A DNA stretch of 25,517 nt from a virus, in the IMG/VR virus record IMGVR_UViG_3300031625_000488, positions 1 through 25,517 of that record. The stretch is one strand, 5' to 3'. The notes beneath the pieces were generated by a model, which worked only from the letters and a program-made list of their open reading frames with translations, was not told the origin of the DNA and made no database searches. The position numbers and the translations under genes are program-made. Shown here piece by piece: positions 14,862-21,742 of the stretch; the stretch's first letter is position 1, and every line of letters starts with the position of its first letter.

Positions 14862-15476
14862 ATGTGGATACCAAAGCAGAAAGTCACTCTGACGGAAGAG
14901 ATGAAAGCAGAAGCCCAACAGATGGCTGACGCTATGGGCGACGGCAAGGGTCGCCGGGGTTCCATCCTGCAAGGCGGAGGCGACTTTGTGGGTTGTCTCG
15001 GAGAAGTGGCCTTTAAACAAATCCTGATACTCAAAAGGGATCTGTCTCTGTGGGAGTTGGAAATCGAACATAAGCCCAATGCCCATTACGATCTGAATGT
15101 CAACGAGGTCAAGATCGACGTAAAAACCAAATGGGCCAAAGGTGTCCCCGGAAAGTTGTGGGAAGGCAGTGTCGCCATGGGCCGTGAAGACACCAGCCAA
15201 CTCCCACAGAACGTAGATGCGTTTGCCTTCATGCGAATCGGTTACTACCCCGAACACACGGTTGACGGAGTGAAGACGCCGGGTCCGGTTGGCTGGTTTA
15301 TAGGCTGGTTGTCAAAGGCCGTCTTCTACGATAAGGCTGTTCCCATAAAGAAGGGTGAAGTGGATCCCCGTTCCTCAAACAACAATCAGTTCAAGTCACA
15401 CAAAGATCAATGGAACGTTTATCATTACCAAATGAATCGCGATTTGGTAGATTTGGTTGAGCCAGAACCTTTTTAG
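14862..15476 (+). CDS. Possible PD-(D/E)XK-fold nuclease
   Basis: 204 residues from ATG 14862, which is preferred because GGTGA lies 4-8 bases upstream and the gene then follows the previous stop without overlap; an in-frame start 48 bases earlier would overlap the previous gene. A glycine-rich GRRGSILQGGGDFVGCLGE (30-48) precedes helix GEVAFKQIL with E48. Then come HYDLNVN (D77) and VKIDVKTK (D86, K88), which together resemble the E...D...(D/E)xK catalytic layout of restriction-like nucleases. The remainder has DAFAFMRIGYY and GWFIGWLSKAVF, typical beta-strands of that fold. Fold and activity are inferred from the motif only. It could act in DNA repair or degradation of host DNA. Confidence 0.6.
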   Translation: MWIPKQKVTLTEEMKAEAQQMADAMGDGKGRRGSILQGGGDFVGCLGEVAFKQILILKRDLSLWELEIEHKPNAHYDLNVNEVKIDVKTKWAKGVPGKLWEGSVAMGREDTSQLPQNVDAFAFMRIGYYPEHTVDGVKTPGPVGWFIGWLSKAVFYDKAVPIKKGEVDPRSSNNNQFKSHKDQWNVYHYQMNRDLVDLVEPEPF

Positions 15477-15531
15477 CAGACTTACAACCTACTATTAGTA
15501 GTAGTGGTATCTTGGTTGTGGGAGGTTAACT

Positions 15532-15705
15532 ATGAACTGCCCCAGATGTCATAACGATTTGAGTTACGAAGTCGAAAGCGGCGCGACAACCGGAATGTGG
15601 TCATTCCAAATTATTTGTGAATGCGGCCAACATCTCCAGTGGCGACAAGGCAGATTACTTATGCGAATTGGGAGTACCCTTTCAACTTCGCTCGCTTCTC
15701 GCTGA
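15532..15705 (+). CDS. Small zinc-ribbon protein (57 aa)
   Basis: ATG 15532 follows an excellent GGGAGG ribosome-binding site 6-11 bases upstream. The peptide has CPRC (C3, C6) and CECG (C29, C31), the arrangement of a minimal zinc ribbon, and ends in a Ser/Leu-rich tail. Its last 47 bases overlap the 3' end of the convergent whiB-like gene, an unusually deep overlap that means the tail codes on one strand and WhiB's C-terminus on the other. Zinc ribbons of this size bind nucleic acid or protein; the target is unknown. Confidence 0.6.
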   Translation: MNCPRCHNDLSYEVESGATTGMWSFQIICECGQHLQWRQGRLLMRIGSTLSTSLASR

Positions 15706-15958
15706 GTGGTGTCCAGTTTCTGCGGATAATCCTGCGTTCTCTATCGGTTGTCCCGCCCCATATGCCTAGTTCGTGGTTGATGACGGCGTAGTCCAAACAT
15801 TCTCGTTGTACCGGACAAGTTTTGCAGATCGCATACGCCTCAATCCTTTTCACCCGCTGTTGCGGGTCACCGCGAAGGATGAAGAAGTTGGCCGTGTTTT
15901 GATTCCGACACGCCGCCTCTGCAATCCAATCGTCTACACCGCTAAGGTTTTCTTCCAT
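15659..15958 (-). CDS. WhiB-family iron-sulphur transcription factor
   Basis: 99 residues with the four WhiB cysteines C17, C45, C48 and C54 (C-x27-C-x2-C-x5-C) that hold a 4Fe-4S cluster, followed by the GIWGG turn (65-69) and the basic C-terminus RERRIIRRNW that contacts DNA. WhiB proteins are essentially limited to actinobacteria and their phages; they bind the primary sigma factor SigA and change promoter choice. Phage copies such as mycobacteriophage TM4 WhiB are known to repress host whiB genes and affect septation and superinfection. The start ATG 15958 has AGAGG 7 bases upstream and lies 9 bases after the primase stop, so it is the last gene of the replication operon. Confidence 0.94.
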   Translation of the reverse strand: MEENLSGVDDWIAEAACRNQNTANFFILRGDPQQRVKRIEAYAICKTCPVQRECLDYAVINHELGIWGGTTDRERRIIRRNWTPLSEKRAKLKGYSQFA

Positions 15959-15967
15959 GTCAATCCT

Positions 15968-17653
15968 CTACATAGTTGTGAATTCAAGAACAATGAACGG
16001 CCATTCGTCTTCATTGCCACGACGCATCCGAACCGGCCATTCCCGCTGGTCCCTCATCCCACGGTAGTGATTGACTTCCATCACATTGGGGTCTGTCGGA
16101 TCAGGACTAATGGCAATACCGAACTCAGACCATCGGCTCCAAACTGCTGAACCGAACGGCCTCAAATCTCTACTGGTACCTGATCCCAATGGGGCGTGGT
16201 GTTCTAACCAGAGAGCGCAGTCGTATTCATATCGGATGTAGTCAAGAAATTTGGCTACTTCTGTGGTGACTGATTCAGAGGTACGTCCACCGGGATCCAA
16301 GAACGCTTTATACAGTGGACCCAAAACGAGAAGTTCTGGTTGAGTCTCATCAATCCAACCAATGAGTTTGTTGCGGTCCTCAACTTTGAGCAAGTCCAAT
16401 CCATCAGGCTTTACGACGAGATGGGCTTCCATCTCTTTCGCCTTTCCGACCATGTCAATCCGATGGTAGATGCGACGGGCTGTTCTACGAATAATTCGTT
16501 CAGGGTTTTCAAGATCAACAAACAAGGTTCTTATGGGAGGCATCTTGTCTCGTTTGAATGGATGGATCCCCGCTGCCGACATCAAAGCAACTTGTCTTGC
16601 TAGGAAGGTTTTTCCTACTCCTTCGGCGGCAACAACGATCACTCGTTCTTGACGTTCCAACAAATTGGGAATCAACCAGTCATACTCATCATCGGTTTCT
16701 TCACCTAGCAGGGTCGCCCAATCAATCAGCCTTCCCGGCTCTTGTAGGGATTTGTCAACATCGAAACCGTCCAGCAATCGCTGAGCCTTGTTGACCCGTT
16801 GAGCCAATGGGAGACTGTGATCTAGATCCATGAGAGATTCGACAAAGTTCGTAAACTCGTCACGGATTTCACCGGCCACAATCTTGAGATCTGAAAGTTC
16901 TGCACCGGATCCGACGTGATCCGAAACGTCTTTGCCGATGGTTGGTTTAAATACCTTGACCTTCGATCCGGCTTCACGAAGTAAGGCAGCAACGTTGCTT
17001 GCGTGAATCTCGCCGGGTTCGTCATTATCGGCAATGATGACAACCTTTGCCCCAGCCAAGGTCTTCGTATGGTTGGACAGCCACTTCTCTTGGCCTTCGG
17101 CTCCTGCCCCACCGGGGTTACAGGTAGCGACTTTTCCTAATCGTTCCAGAGTGGCGACATCTTTTTCACCCTCTACAACATAAACGATTCCATCTTTTTT
17201 GATCTGCTCAATGACTTCTGGCAACCGGTACAGGGGCTTTTCTATTCCTTGCGTTCCCCAAATCCATTCACCATTTTCGTAACGCTGCTGACGAAAAGTT
17301 TTGCCACCATTATCTTCACGAAAACGAAGCACCTGCATCACCGGATCACCGGTAGCGTTCTTATAAACGTATGTATCTTCTAGTTTCATTTTGCCCTTAG
17401 ATTGCTTTTCTCCTGAGTCTGGAAACAACTCATTAGGCTTGATGCTTATCGAATTGCAGATCTCGCTGAAATCACATCCACCGCCACGATGACAGTTGAG
17501 CAGAACCTGCCCTTCACGACCCAACCCGATGGTAAGGGAAGGATTTTGATCATCCTCCCGACAGGGACAGGCTGCATTCCAGCCAGTTCCGGAACTCGTT
17601 ACCTTGTTTAAACGAGAAAGAACCAGATCTATCTCGGGCGTTCTGTCAGCCAC
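15968..17653 (-). CDS. DNA primase-helicase (zinc finger, TOPRIM, RepA-like ATPase)
   Basis: 561 residues in three parts. The N-terminus has a CHC2-like zinc site (C29, C31, C54, C60). A TOPRIM domain follows, with EGEKD (161-165) and DND (209-211) for metal binding and KDVSDH (241-246). The C-terminal half is a RecA-fold ATPase, AEGVGKTF (343-350, Walker A) and LFVDLE (377-382, Walker B), closest in look to AAA_25/RepA-type helicases. Such fused proteins unwind DNA and make primers at phage forks. The start is GTG 17653, overlapping the upstream gene by 8 bases, with ACAGG as ribosome-binding site. A WhiB gene follows. Domain assignment rests on motifs. Confidence 0.9.
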   Translation of the reverse strand: MADRTPEIDLVLSRLNKVTSSGTGWNAACPCREDDQNPSLTIGLGREGQVLLNCHRGGGCDFSEICNSISIKPNELFPDSGEKQSKGKMKLEDTYVYKNATGDPVMQVLRFREDNGGKTFRQQRYENGEWIWGTQGIEKPLYRLPEVIEQIKKDGIVYVVEGEKDVATLERLGKVATCNPGGAGAEGQEKWLSNHTKTLAGAKVVIIADNDEPGEIHASNVAALLREAGSKVKVFKPTIGKDVSDHVGSGAELSDLKIVAGEIRDEFTNFVESLMDLDHSLPLAQRVNKAQRLLDGFDVDKSLQEPGRLIDWATLLGEETDDEYDWLIPNLLERQERVIVVAAEGVGKTFLARQVALMSAAGIHPFKRDKMPPIRTLFVDLENPERIIRRTARRIYHRIDMVGKAKEMEAHLVVKPDGLDLLKVEDRNKLIGWIDETQPELLVLGPLYKAFLDPGGRTSESVTTEVAKFLDYIRYEYDCALWLEHHAPLGSGTSRDLRPFGSAVWSRWSEFGIAISPDPTDPNVMEVNHYRGMRDQREWPVRMRRGNEDEWPFIVLEFTTM

Positions 17654-18131
17654 TTAAATACCTGTTTCTTTCTGTCTTTAAAACTATCGTTTCATAAGCC
17701 CTTAGAAATAGTTCTCTATCAGAATTCGTTCTTAGACCTGCACCATTCTTTGGAAATGAACGCATGGTTTCTCCCACCAAATCGTGGGGCTTGTTGAAAC
17801 CGGTTCCAGATTCAGCCGCATCTATGGCGGCACGAAATTGTGACCAAGCCTGAGGCGCAGTCGGGATGTCATCTCCCAACGAAAGGTCGATAGCCAACCG
17901 CCTGACCTGCCCCACCCGCGGTAGTCGCTGCTGATCTAAAACTATTATCTGGTCAACAGCGTCATTCACCGAATCGGCTGACAGGTCTTCAAGAAACTTC
18001 CACCACAACGCACACCGTTCCTTGAAGGGGGGACCGCCCGTGGCAGCATCCCAATTGATGCTTACCTTTTTTACGATACTGACGAGATCTAACTTTTCCA
18101 TTGCCGGATCAGAACATCGTGTCTTCACCAT
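17646..18131 (-). CDS. Helicase loader/replication-associated protein-like
   Basis: 161 residues. The N-terminal half has the W-x-x-L...D.VNDAVDQII...RLPRVGQVRRLA pattern and the C-terminal half has PQAWSQFRAAIDAA, NKPHDLVGETMRSF and SDRELFLRAYETIV. These are a layout I associate with phage helicase-loader/inhibitor proteins of the SPP1 gp39 type. Next to the primase-helicase gene this fits a replication role. The ATG at 18131 overlaps the upstream gene by 23 bases and has AGAAG about 11 bases before it. An internal ATG at 18101 would remove the overlap but has no better ribosome-binding site. It overlaps the primase start by 8 bases. Family assignment is tentative. Confidence 0.72.
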   Translation of the reverse strand: MVKTRCSDPAMEKLDLVSIVKKVSINWDAATGGPPFKERCALWWKFLEDLSADSVNDAVDQIIVLDQQRLPRVGQVRRLAIDLSLGDDIPTAPQAWSQFRAAIDAAESGTGFNKPHDLVGETMRSFPKNGAGLRTNSDRELFLRAYETIVLKTERNRYLSG

Positions 18132-18456
18132 TGGCGAAGGCTTCTAAGACTTCAAAGCCATCTTCCGCCTTGTCGCAAAGTTCCAAAAACGTTTCAATGT
18201 GCTGCTCGTCTCTCAAGATCAATTCGATGTCGTCGTACTTTTTTCCCTGAGGGTTGTGTCCCATGTGCCACGGAGAGTTGGTGCATCCACGGATAGCATC
18301 CTTGCAGTCTTGAATACCATACATGCTGATGGCCTGCTTGATTTTCCTGCGACGCTTTTCCCCTAGAACCGGTTTACGACCCGTGGAAGAAGTTCGACAG
18401 AGGGACACCCACTCTTGGAAAACCTCAAAGACTTCTTCTGGCGATGGTTCGGACAT
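18109..18456 (-). CDS. Replication-associated phage protein, first gene of the primase operon
   Basis: 115 residues from ATG 18456, chosen over the GTG two codons earlier because AGGAAGGG is properly spaced only to the ATG. The core GEKRRRKIKQAISMYGIQ, DAIRGCTNSPWHMGHNPQGKKY and DDIELILRDEQHIETFLEL matches a conserved phage region, usually the C-terminal part of replication initiator or DnaC-like proteins ('spWhmG-N--gk-yddlelilR'). Here it stands alone with a short N-terminal helix. It leads the leftward replication operon and has its own promoter at 18486-18514. It may be an initiator accessory; how it acts cannot be read from the sequence. Confidence 0.75.
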   Translation of the reverse strand: MSEPSPEEVFEVFQEWVSLCRTSSTGRKPVLGEKRRRKIKQAISMYGIQDCKDAIRGCTNSPWHMGHNPQGKKYDDIELILRDEQHIETFLELCDKAEDGFEVLEAFANGEDTMF

Positions 18457-18485
18457 CGGCACCCTTCCTTCCGTCCTGTCCGCTC

Positions 18486-18514
18486 ATCATAGATCGTAGA
18501 TCCGGGTTCCGCAA
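18486..18514 (-). promoter_or_regulatory. Promoter for the leftward replication operon
   Basis: On the minus strand: TTGCGG (18514-18509), a 17-base spacer and TATGAT (18491-18486), 29 bases before ATG 18456. The -10 box matches consensus at 5 of 6 positions. Confidence 0.7.
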
Positions 18515-18540
18515 ATGGGGGCTGGATCAAGAGGGAGGGG

Positions 18541-18568
18541 TTGACTTTTCGCGAAGACCCTGTATGGT
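18541..18568 (+). promoter_or_regulatory. Promoter for a candidate small RNA and possibly the 18829 gene
   Basis: TTGACT (18541-18546), a 16-base spacer and TATGGT (18563-18568), pointing right and diverging from the replication-operon promoter. The predicted start near 18575 is more than 250 bases before the next gene. Confidence 0.55.
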
Positions 18569-18574
18569 GTCATC

Positions 18575-18738
18575 AACCACATTTGAACGCGGGGATGTGC
18601 TTAGAGACATCCTGCCGAAGACCGCAAGAATACTTCGGCCTCCCCCTTCGCGGACCGTCTGCCTAGGGGAACTCTTAAGGAAGGTTCAGATGTTGGTTTC
18701 ACCTGTTTGAGAAATTCCTAGATCTGCGCGATTTTTTT
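18575..18738 (+). ncRNA. Candidate structured small RNA
   Basis: The transcript from the promoter at 18541-18568 would contain two perfect hairpins: GGATGT 18593-18598 / ACATCC 18607-18612 and GCCGAAG 18614-18620 / CTTCGGC 18633-18639. A partial outer stem, CGCG 18588-18591 with CGCG 18649-18652 plus G-C pairs beyond a TT bulge, would close them into a junction. No protein gene with a ribosome-binding site lies here. A T7 run at 18732-18738 could mark the end, although the hairpin before it is weak. No known RNA family was recognised. It could instead be a long leader for the gene at 18829. Confidence 0.4.
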
Positions 18739-18764
18739 GCAACATTTCTGCATCTACGGACATG

Positions 18765-18786
18765 TGAACCCTGAACACCCTGAACA
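18765..18786 (+). repeat. Short direct repeats upstream of the 18829 gene
   Basis: CCCTGAACA occurs twice in tandem (18769-18777 and 18778-18786), preceded by a third TGAAC at 18765-18769. Located 40-65 bases before the start, it could be a regulator binding site in the DNA or leader. Chance cannot be excluded at this length. Confidence 0.3.
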
Positions 18787-18828
18787 GATGCGACCGTGTC
18801 TCCCATTAGGGGACGCAGGAGGTGAGTT

Positions 18829-19551
18829 ATGGATTTGGAAAAGGAAGTAGATGCTTTCGACACAGATGAGATTGGAGGTGAGTACCTAGCGGATTCCACC
18901 AACTACGGATGGGGCTTTGAGTTGGGAGCCATGCGCCGCGACGGCGAATTGGACAAGATGGATTCCAACATCGAAGCCAAAATCCTCACTCAACTCATTC
19001 CGTGGTTGGAAGACGAAAACCATTCATGGGATCTTGGGGGTTGGAACGATCCCGAAGATTACGACATGCAGAGCGTGTGGTGGCAGATGGGAAAGATTCT
19101 GGAGGAACATTTCAACGACTTTCCACGCTATCTGGTGCTGCTATTGACCAAGGCTGTTACGGAACTCTGTCCCAAGGTCACTCCCCTCGTTGCGGAGAGA
19201 TCTGAGATACGAGAAGAGAGAATCAAGGCCAGAGGAGCGTGCAACTCAAGTGCTGTCGCTGAGAAGATCAGCCAACGCACCGACGAATTGTTCGCTCTAA
19301 AGGTCGAACAGTATTCCGAAATCAGAGAGGAGGTGAACGTGATGGAAGCAACAGAGACATTTCAGGCCACAGGCATGAATCGGTTTGTGCATGGCAGCCC
19401 GGAGCATCGGGCTGCTTTCCAGATGGAGATCGACCATGTCAATCTTCGTTTGGTAGATCTCAACGAGGAGATCAAGCGACTCTCCGATTATGCAGAGCAT
19501 TTGGAGCAGCAGGGAATCTCCTACGAGGAGACAACCGCCGACTCAGAGTAG
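18829..19551 (+). CDS. Acidic, coiled-coil hypothetical protein
   Basis: 240 residues from ATG 18829, with a strong AGGAGGTGA ribosome-binding site about 5 bases upstream. The N-terminal half (1-115) is acidic and Trp-rich (NYGWGFELGAM, HSWDLGGWNDPEDYDMQSVWWQMGKIL). The C-terminal half has two long helical regions, about 118-172 and 190-235 (IDHVNLRLVDLNEEIKRL), likely coiled coils. No family or catalytic motif is recognised. It stands alone, followed by a G/C hairpin at 19568-19591 and by convergent tRNA genes. The strong translation signal suggests a well-expressed, possibly structural or host-interacting protein. Confidence 0.75.
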   Translation: MDLEKEVDAFDTDEIGGEYLADSTNYGWGFELGAMRRDGELDKMDSNIEAKILTQLIPWLEDENHSWDLGGWNDPEDYDMQSVWWQMGKILEEHFNDFPRYLVLLLTKAVTELCPKVTPLVAERSEIREERIKARGACNSSAVAEKISQRTDELFALKVEQYSEIREEVNVMEATETFQATGMNRFVHGSPEHRAAFQMEIDHVNLRLVDLNEEIKRLSDYAEHLEQQGISYEETTADSE

Positions 19552-19567
19552 TCAATCAACAGGGCAA

Positions 19568-19591
19568 GGAGGGGGGCAGATCCCCCCCTCC
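19568..19591. terminator. Strong G/C hairpin between convergent units
   Basis: GGAGGGGGG 19568-19576 and CCCCCCTCC 19583-19591 form a perfect 9-bp stem with a 6-base loop. ACAGGG 19559-19564 and CCCTGT 19603-19608 can extend it outside. There is no T-run, so it is not a classical intrinsic terminator, but it sits where both the 18829 gene and the leftward tRNA unit should end. Confidence 0.5.
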
Positions 19592-19607
19592 AAACCTGCG
19601 TTCCCTG

Positions 19608-19680
19608 TGGGAGCGGCGGGAATCGAACCCGCAACCGTCGGATTAAAAGTCCGCTACTCTGCCAATTGAGTTACGCTCCC
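19608..19680 (-). tRNA. trnK: tRNA-Lys (anticodon TTT)
   Basis: Read leftward: acceptor GGGAGCG with CGCTCCC, D stem ACTC/GAGT with loop AATTGGCA, an anticodon loop CTTTTAA giving anticodon TTT, a T arm GCGGG-TTCGATT-CCCGC and discriminator A; 73 nt in total. One mismatch (G-A) lies at the top of the anticodon stem. CCA is not encoded. Decodes AAA/AAG, which a phage less GC-rich than its host would use more often. Confidence 0.93.
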
Positions 19681-19684
19681 GAAG

Positions 19685-19768
19685 TGGCGATGGCGGGACT
19701 TGAACCCGCATGACCCTAGAGTCGGGAGATTTTAAGTCTCCTGTGTATGCCCGTTCCACCACACCGCC
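19685..19768 (-). tRNA. trnL: tRNA-Leu (anticodon TAA)
   Basis: Read leftward: acceptor GGCGGTG with CATCGCC (one G-U pair), anticodon stem GGAGA/TCTCC with loop CTTAAAA giving anticodon TAA, a long variable arm typical of class II tRNAs, T arm GCGGG-TTCAAGT-CCCGC and discriminator A; 84 nt in total, no encoded CCA. It decodes UUA, the rarest leucine codon in GC-rich actinobacteria. It begins 6 bases after the stop of the gene at 19775, so it is probably on the same leftward transcript as tRNA-Lys. Confidence 0.93.
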
Positions 19769-19774
19769 GTGTGG

Positions 19775-20173
19775 TTACCGTAAGACCTTAAGTTGTCGCC
19801 TCGTCAAAGAGATCGTTGCAGAGTCCACAACCATTTCTCCCCACTGGTTGGATCGAATCACTACGTCAACCTGCTCGGGAAGAACTTTGAACCGGCCAGC
19901 CAAAATCGCTCTCAACTTGGACGCCTCCAACTCGGCACCAGACAACCCGTCGTCGTAAGGACTCTCCACGGGAATGGCAAGAGACTGACTCATCTCTTCA
20001 AACGTTTCAGCGTCGATACATTTGATACACCCAAGAACACCAGTCGGAGACTTGCGTTTTCTAATTACACTGTGTCCACACACCAATTGGTGAACCCATT
20101 GGACATGACCATATTTGCCCAATTTGGTAACAGTGACCGTTTCCCTACGGGGGGCATTACGCGGACTGGCCAT
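19775..20173 (-). CDS. Small protein with CGH...CxxC zinc-ribbon-like motif
   Basis: 132 residues from ATG 20173, which limits overlap with the upstream gene to 17 bases; an earlier in-frame ATG at 20206 would overlap by 50. The N-terminal half has WVHQLVCGHSVIRKRK followed about 10 residues later by LGCIKC, a C-G-H ... C-x-x-C arrangement found in small phage zinc-binding proteins. The C-terminal half is a mixed segment (ELEASKLRAILAGRF, VDVVIRSNQWGEMVVDSATISL). No family name can be given. It lies just upstream of tRNA-Leu on the same strand. Confidence 0.65.
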   Translation of the reverse strand: MASPRNAPRRETVTVTKLGKYGHVQWVHQLVCGHSVIRKRKSPTGVLGCIKCIDAETFEEMSQSLAIPVESPYDDGLSGAELEASKLRAILAGRFKVLPEQVDVVIRSNQWGEMVVDSATISLTRRQLKVLR

Positions 20174-20507
20174 CGCACCACTGGTTAGCAGATTGGATTG
20201 CTTCATTCAGATTAGAAGACCACGGCATACACAACGTCATCCACCAATCAGCAAAAACCCACGGATGCTCATGTCTGTCGTTAGAACCAATGGTGTGCAA
20301 TCTCATAACCGTTGCGTCCACTTCAGGCCATAAGCCTTGTTGAACCTCAATCCATTCTTGAACTTCTTTTTGAAGTTCCTTGTCATCAGGATCCATCAAA
20401 TAGCGATGAATGCAGCGACCACCCTGTTTAGGCAACTGACGCTCAAACGAACAGATTTCAATGGCTTGAATCAAATCTTCTGGAATTGAAAAAGTTGTTT
20501 CTGACAT
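20157..20507 (-). CDS. Hypothetical protein
   Basis: 116 residues from ATG 20507, with AAAGG about 8 bases upstream. The sequence starts MSETTFSIPEDLIQAIEICS and is rich in Trp, Glu and Gln, with DDKELQKEVQEWIEVQQGLW in the middle and HPWVFADWWMTLCMPWSS towards the end. No motif or family is recognised and there is no membrane segment. It is the first gene of a leftward unit that includes the CGH/CxxC protein and probably both tRNAs. I found no convincing promoter; the region between it and the divergent lysin-like gene is 136 bases. Confidence 0.6.
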   Translation of the reverse strand: MSETTFSIPEDLIQAIEICSFERQLPKQGGRCIHRYLMDPDDKELQKEVQEWIEVQQGLWPEVDATVMRLHTIGSNDRHEHPWVFADWWMTLCMPWSSNLNEAIQSANQWCDGQSA

Positions 20508-20543
20508 GTTTTTAAACCTTTACAAAAAACTTTTATGAAATTC

Positions 20544-20572
20544 TTGCGTACCGGACCTCACGATGCTACACT
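20544..20572 (+). promoter_or_regulatory. Promoter for the lysin-methyltransferase unit
   Basis: TTGCGT (20544-20549), a 17-base spacer and TACACT (20567-20572). The predicted start falls at CATCGGCACGG (20579-20589), which is also present at the start site of the promoter at 23563. A 5-bp hairpin GCACG/CGTGC (20584-20588/20592-20596) would sit at the very 5' end of the mRNA. Confidence 0.7.
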
Positions 20573-20643
20573 GTAGAACATCGGCACGGGCCGTGCAACC
20601 CTACTAACAACGACCGTGACCTACCAGCGAGAGGATTTTAACC

Positions 20644-21555
20644 ATGCTTCCCCTACCTTTAACATTCAAAATTGGGATAGCGCTGTGCTGCGCTGCCTTC
20701 GTTTCTCAATGCAACATCAATCAGGCTGGGACTTATGTCCTTCCCGTGGAAACAAATCAGGTGGTGACGACAGACACCCTTCCTGTAATCATATTTTCCA
20801 CAAGCACGACAACCAGTACGACGACGACTACTACTACTACAACAACCATTGTTCACAGTGCCGTCGAATCACGACATGCCTTGAACTTTGCTACTCCGGG
20901 CAAAGAATATGCAGCCCAACTGCCGCCTGCCGGAGCGGCAAGCGATCTTTGGTATCGGGGCGCCTATCCTCCCGGCGGCTCCTTTGATTCAATCCCTTTT
21001 CTCATCGACAACCAGTACGGTTTCTATGAGAAGGGCAACCACATCGTAGAGTTGCAGCGCCTGCTGGGCATGAGATTTGTAGACGGCATCTATGGACCTG
21101 ATACTCGGGAACTTCATATGAACTGGTTCGGATCCACGGAAACGGCTCAGAGATACTTTTACAACCGGGGAAACTGGTGGATGGAAACGCACGATCCAGA
21201 AATGGATTGGAAACACAACTGGATGAATTGGGATGAACCGCCCTCGTTGCAACAATTGGTTGATATCTATTTTCTGCCGGAAGATCGTGCATGGGCATTC
21301 AGGGTTGCTTTCTGTGAGTCCAGTGCGCTACCATCAGACACCTACTCAAATTCTGTTTCGTCGGCTTTGGCCGTGGGCTGGTTTCAGCATCTAAGCAGAT
21401 ACTGGCTAGAGAGGAGTGTCGCATCGGGATGGCAAGGTTATGACATCTTTGATACTGAGCCAAATGTTGCTGTAGCAGCATGGCTATTCTATGAGAGCGG
21501 GGACCATCATTGGAACCCGTCAAAAAAGTGTTGGGGAGGAACCACACATGGCTAA
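20644..21555 (+). CDS. Secreted lysin-like protein: poly-Thr linker, PG-binding domain, transglycosylase-like domain
   Basis: 303 residues. An N-terminal hydrophobic segment (about 6-22, LTFKIGIALCCAAFV) looks like a signal peptide or anchor. A Thr-rich linker (53-68, STSTTTSTTTTTTTTT) follows. Then comes a peptidoglycan-binding-like repeat (about 129-160, GNHIVELQRLLGMRFVDGIY...GPDT), and finally a lysozyme-like domain (about 215-295) with AFCESSALPS, where E225 fits the catalytic Glu of SLT-type lytic transglycosylases, and LAVGWFQHLS plus AVAAWLFYES. It would cut cell wall glycan from outside the membrane. The start is ATG 20644 with AGAGG about 9 bases upstream. It could be the endolysin, a virion-associated hydrolase, or a host-wall remodelling factor. 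The exported form is unusual for a lysin unless it is a SAR or sec-type enzyme. Confidence 0.8.
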   Translation: MLPLPLTFKIGIALCCAAFVSQCNINQAGTYVLPVETNQVVTTDTLPVIIFSTSTTTSTTTTTTTTTTIVHSAVESRHALNFATPGKEYAAQLPPAGAASDLWYRGAYPPGGSFDSIPFLIDNQYGFYEKGNHIVELQRLLGMRFVDGIYGPDTRELHMNWFGSTETAQRYFYNRGNWWMETHDPEMDWKHNWMNWDEPPSLQQLVDIYFLPEDRAWAFRVAFCESSALPSDTYSNSVSSALAVGWFQHLSRYWLERSVASGWQGYDIFDTEPNVAVAAWLFYESGDHHWNPSKKCWGGTTHG

Positions 21556-21742
21556 TGAAATACTTGAACAGGACGACACGAAAATCGTGTACCAGACTTC
21601 CTTCGGAATTGTCACTGTGTTTCTGAAAGACGAACAGGGAGCAAAGGGTGGCAAGGCTGGAACAACCATAACGGTTCCACATGAGGGTCAACCAGCCCCC
21701 CGTCGGATGAAACTAAAAAAGAAGTACCGGGGGCGTTCGTGA
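21548..21742 (+). CDS. Small protein between lysin and methyltransferase genes
   Basis: 64 residues from ATG 21548, which has GGGAGGA 7-13 bases upstream; it overlaps the lysin-like gene by 8 bases and the methyltransferase start by 4 (GTGA). The protein starts MANEILEQDDTKIVYQTSFG, has a short beta-prone stretch (IVTVFLKDEQ) and a basic C-terminus (PRRMKLKKKYRGRS). No family recognised. The tight coupling on both sides makes it likely to be expressed. Confidence 0.62.
   Translation: MANEILEQDDTKIVYQTSFGIVTVFLKDEQGAKGGKAGTTITVPHEGQPAPRRMKLKKKYRGRS

Noticed and set aside
18444-18710. 88-codon rightward frame
   Set aside because: It starts inside the opposite-strand replication gene, crosses two promoters and the candidate RNA hairpins, and shows no motif.
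20644-20712. Lipobox in the lysin signal segment
   Set aside because: Cysteines are present (C15, C16, C23), but none is preceded by a proper L-(A/S)-(G/A) context.
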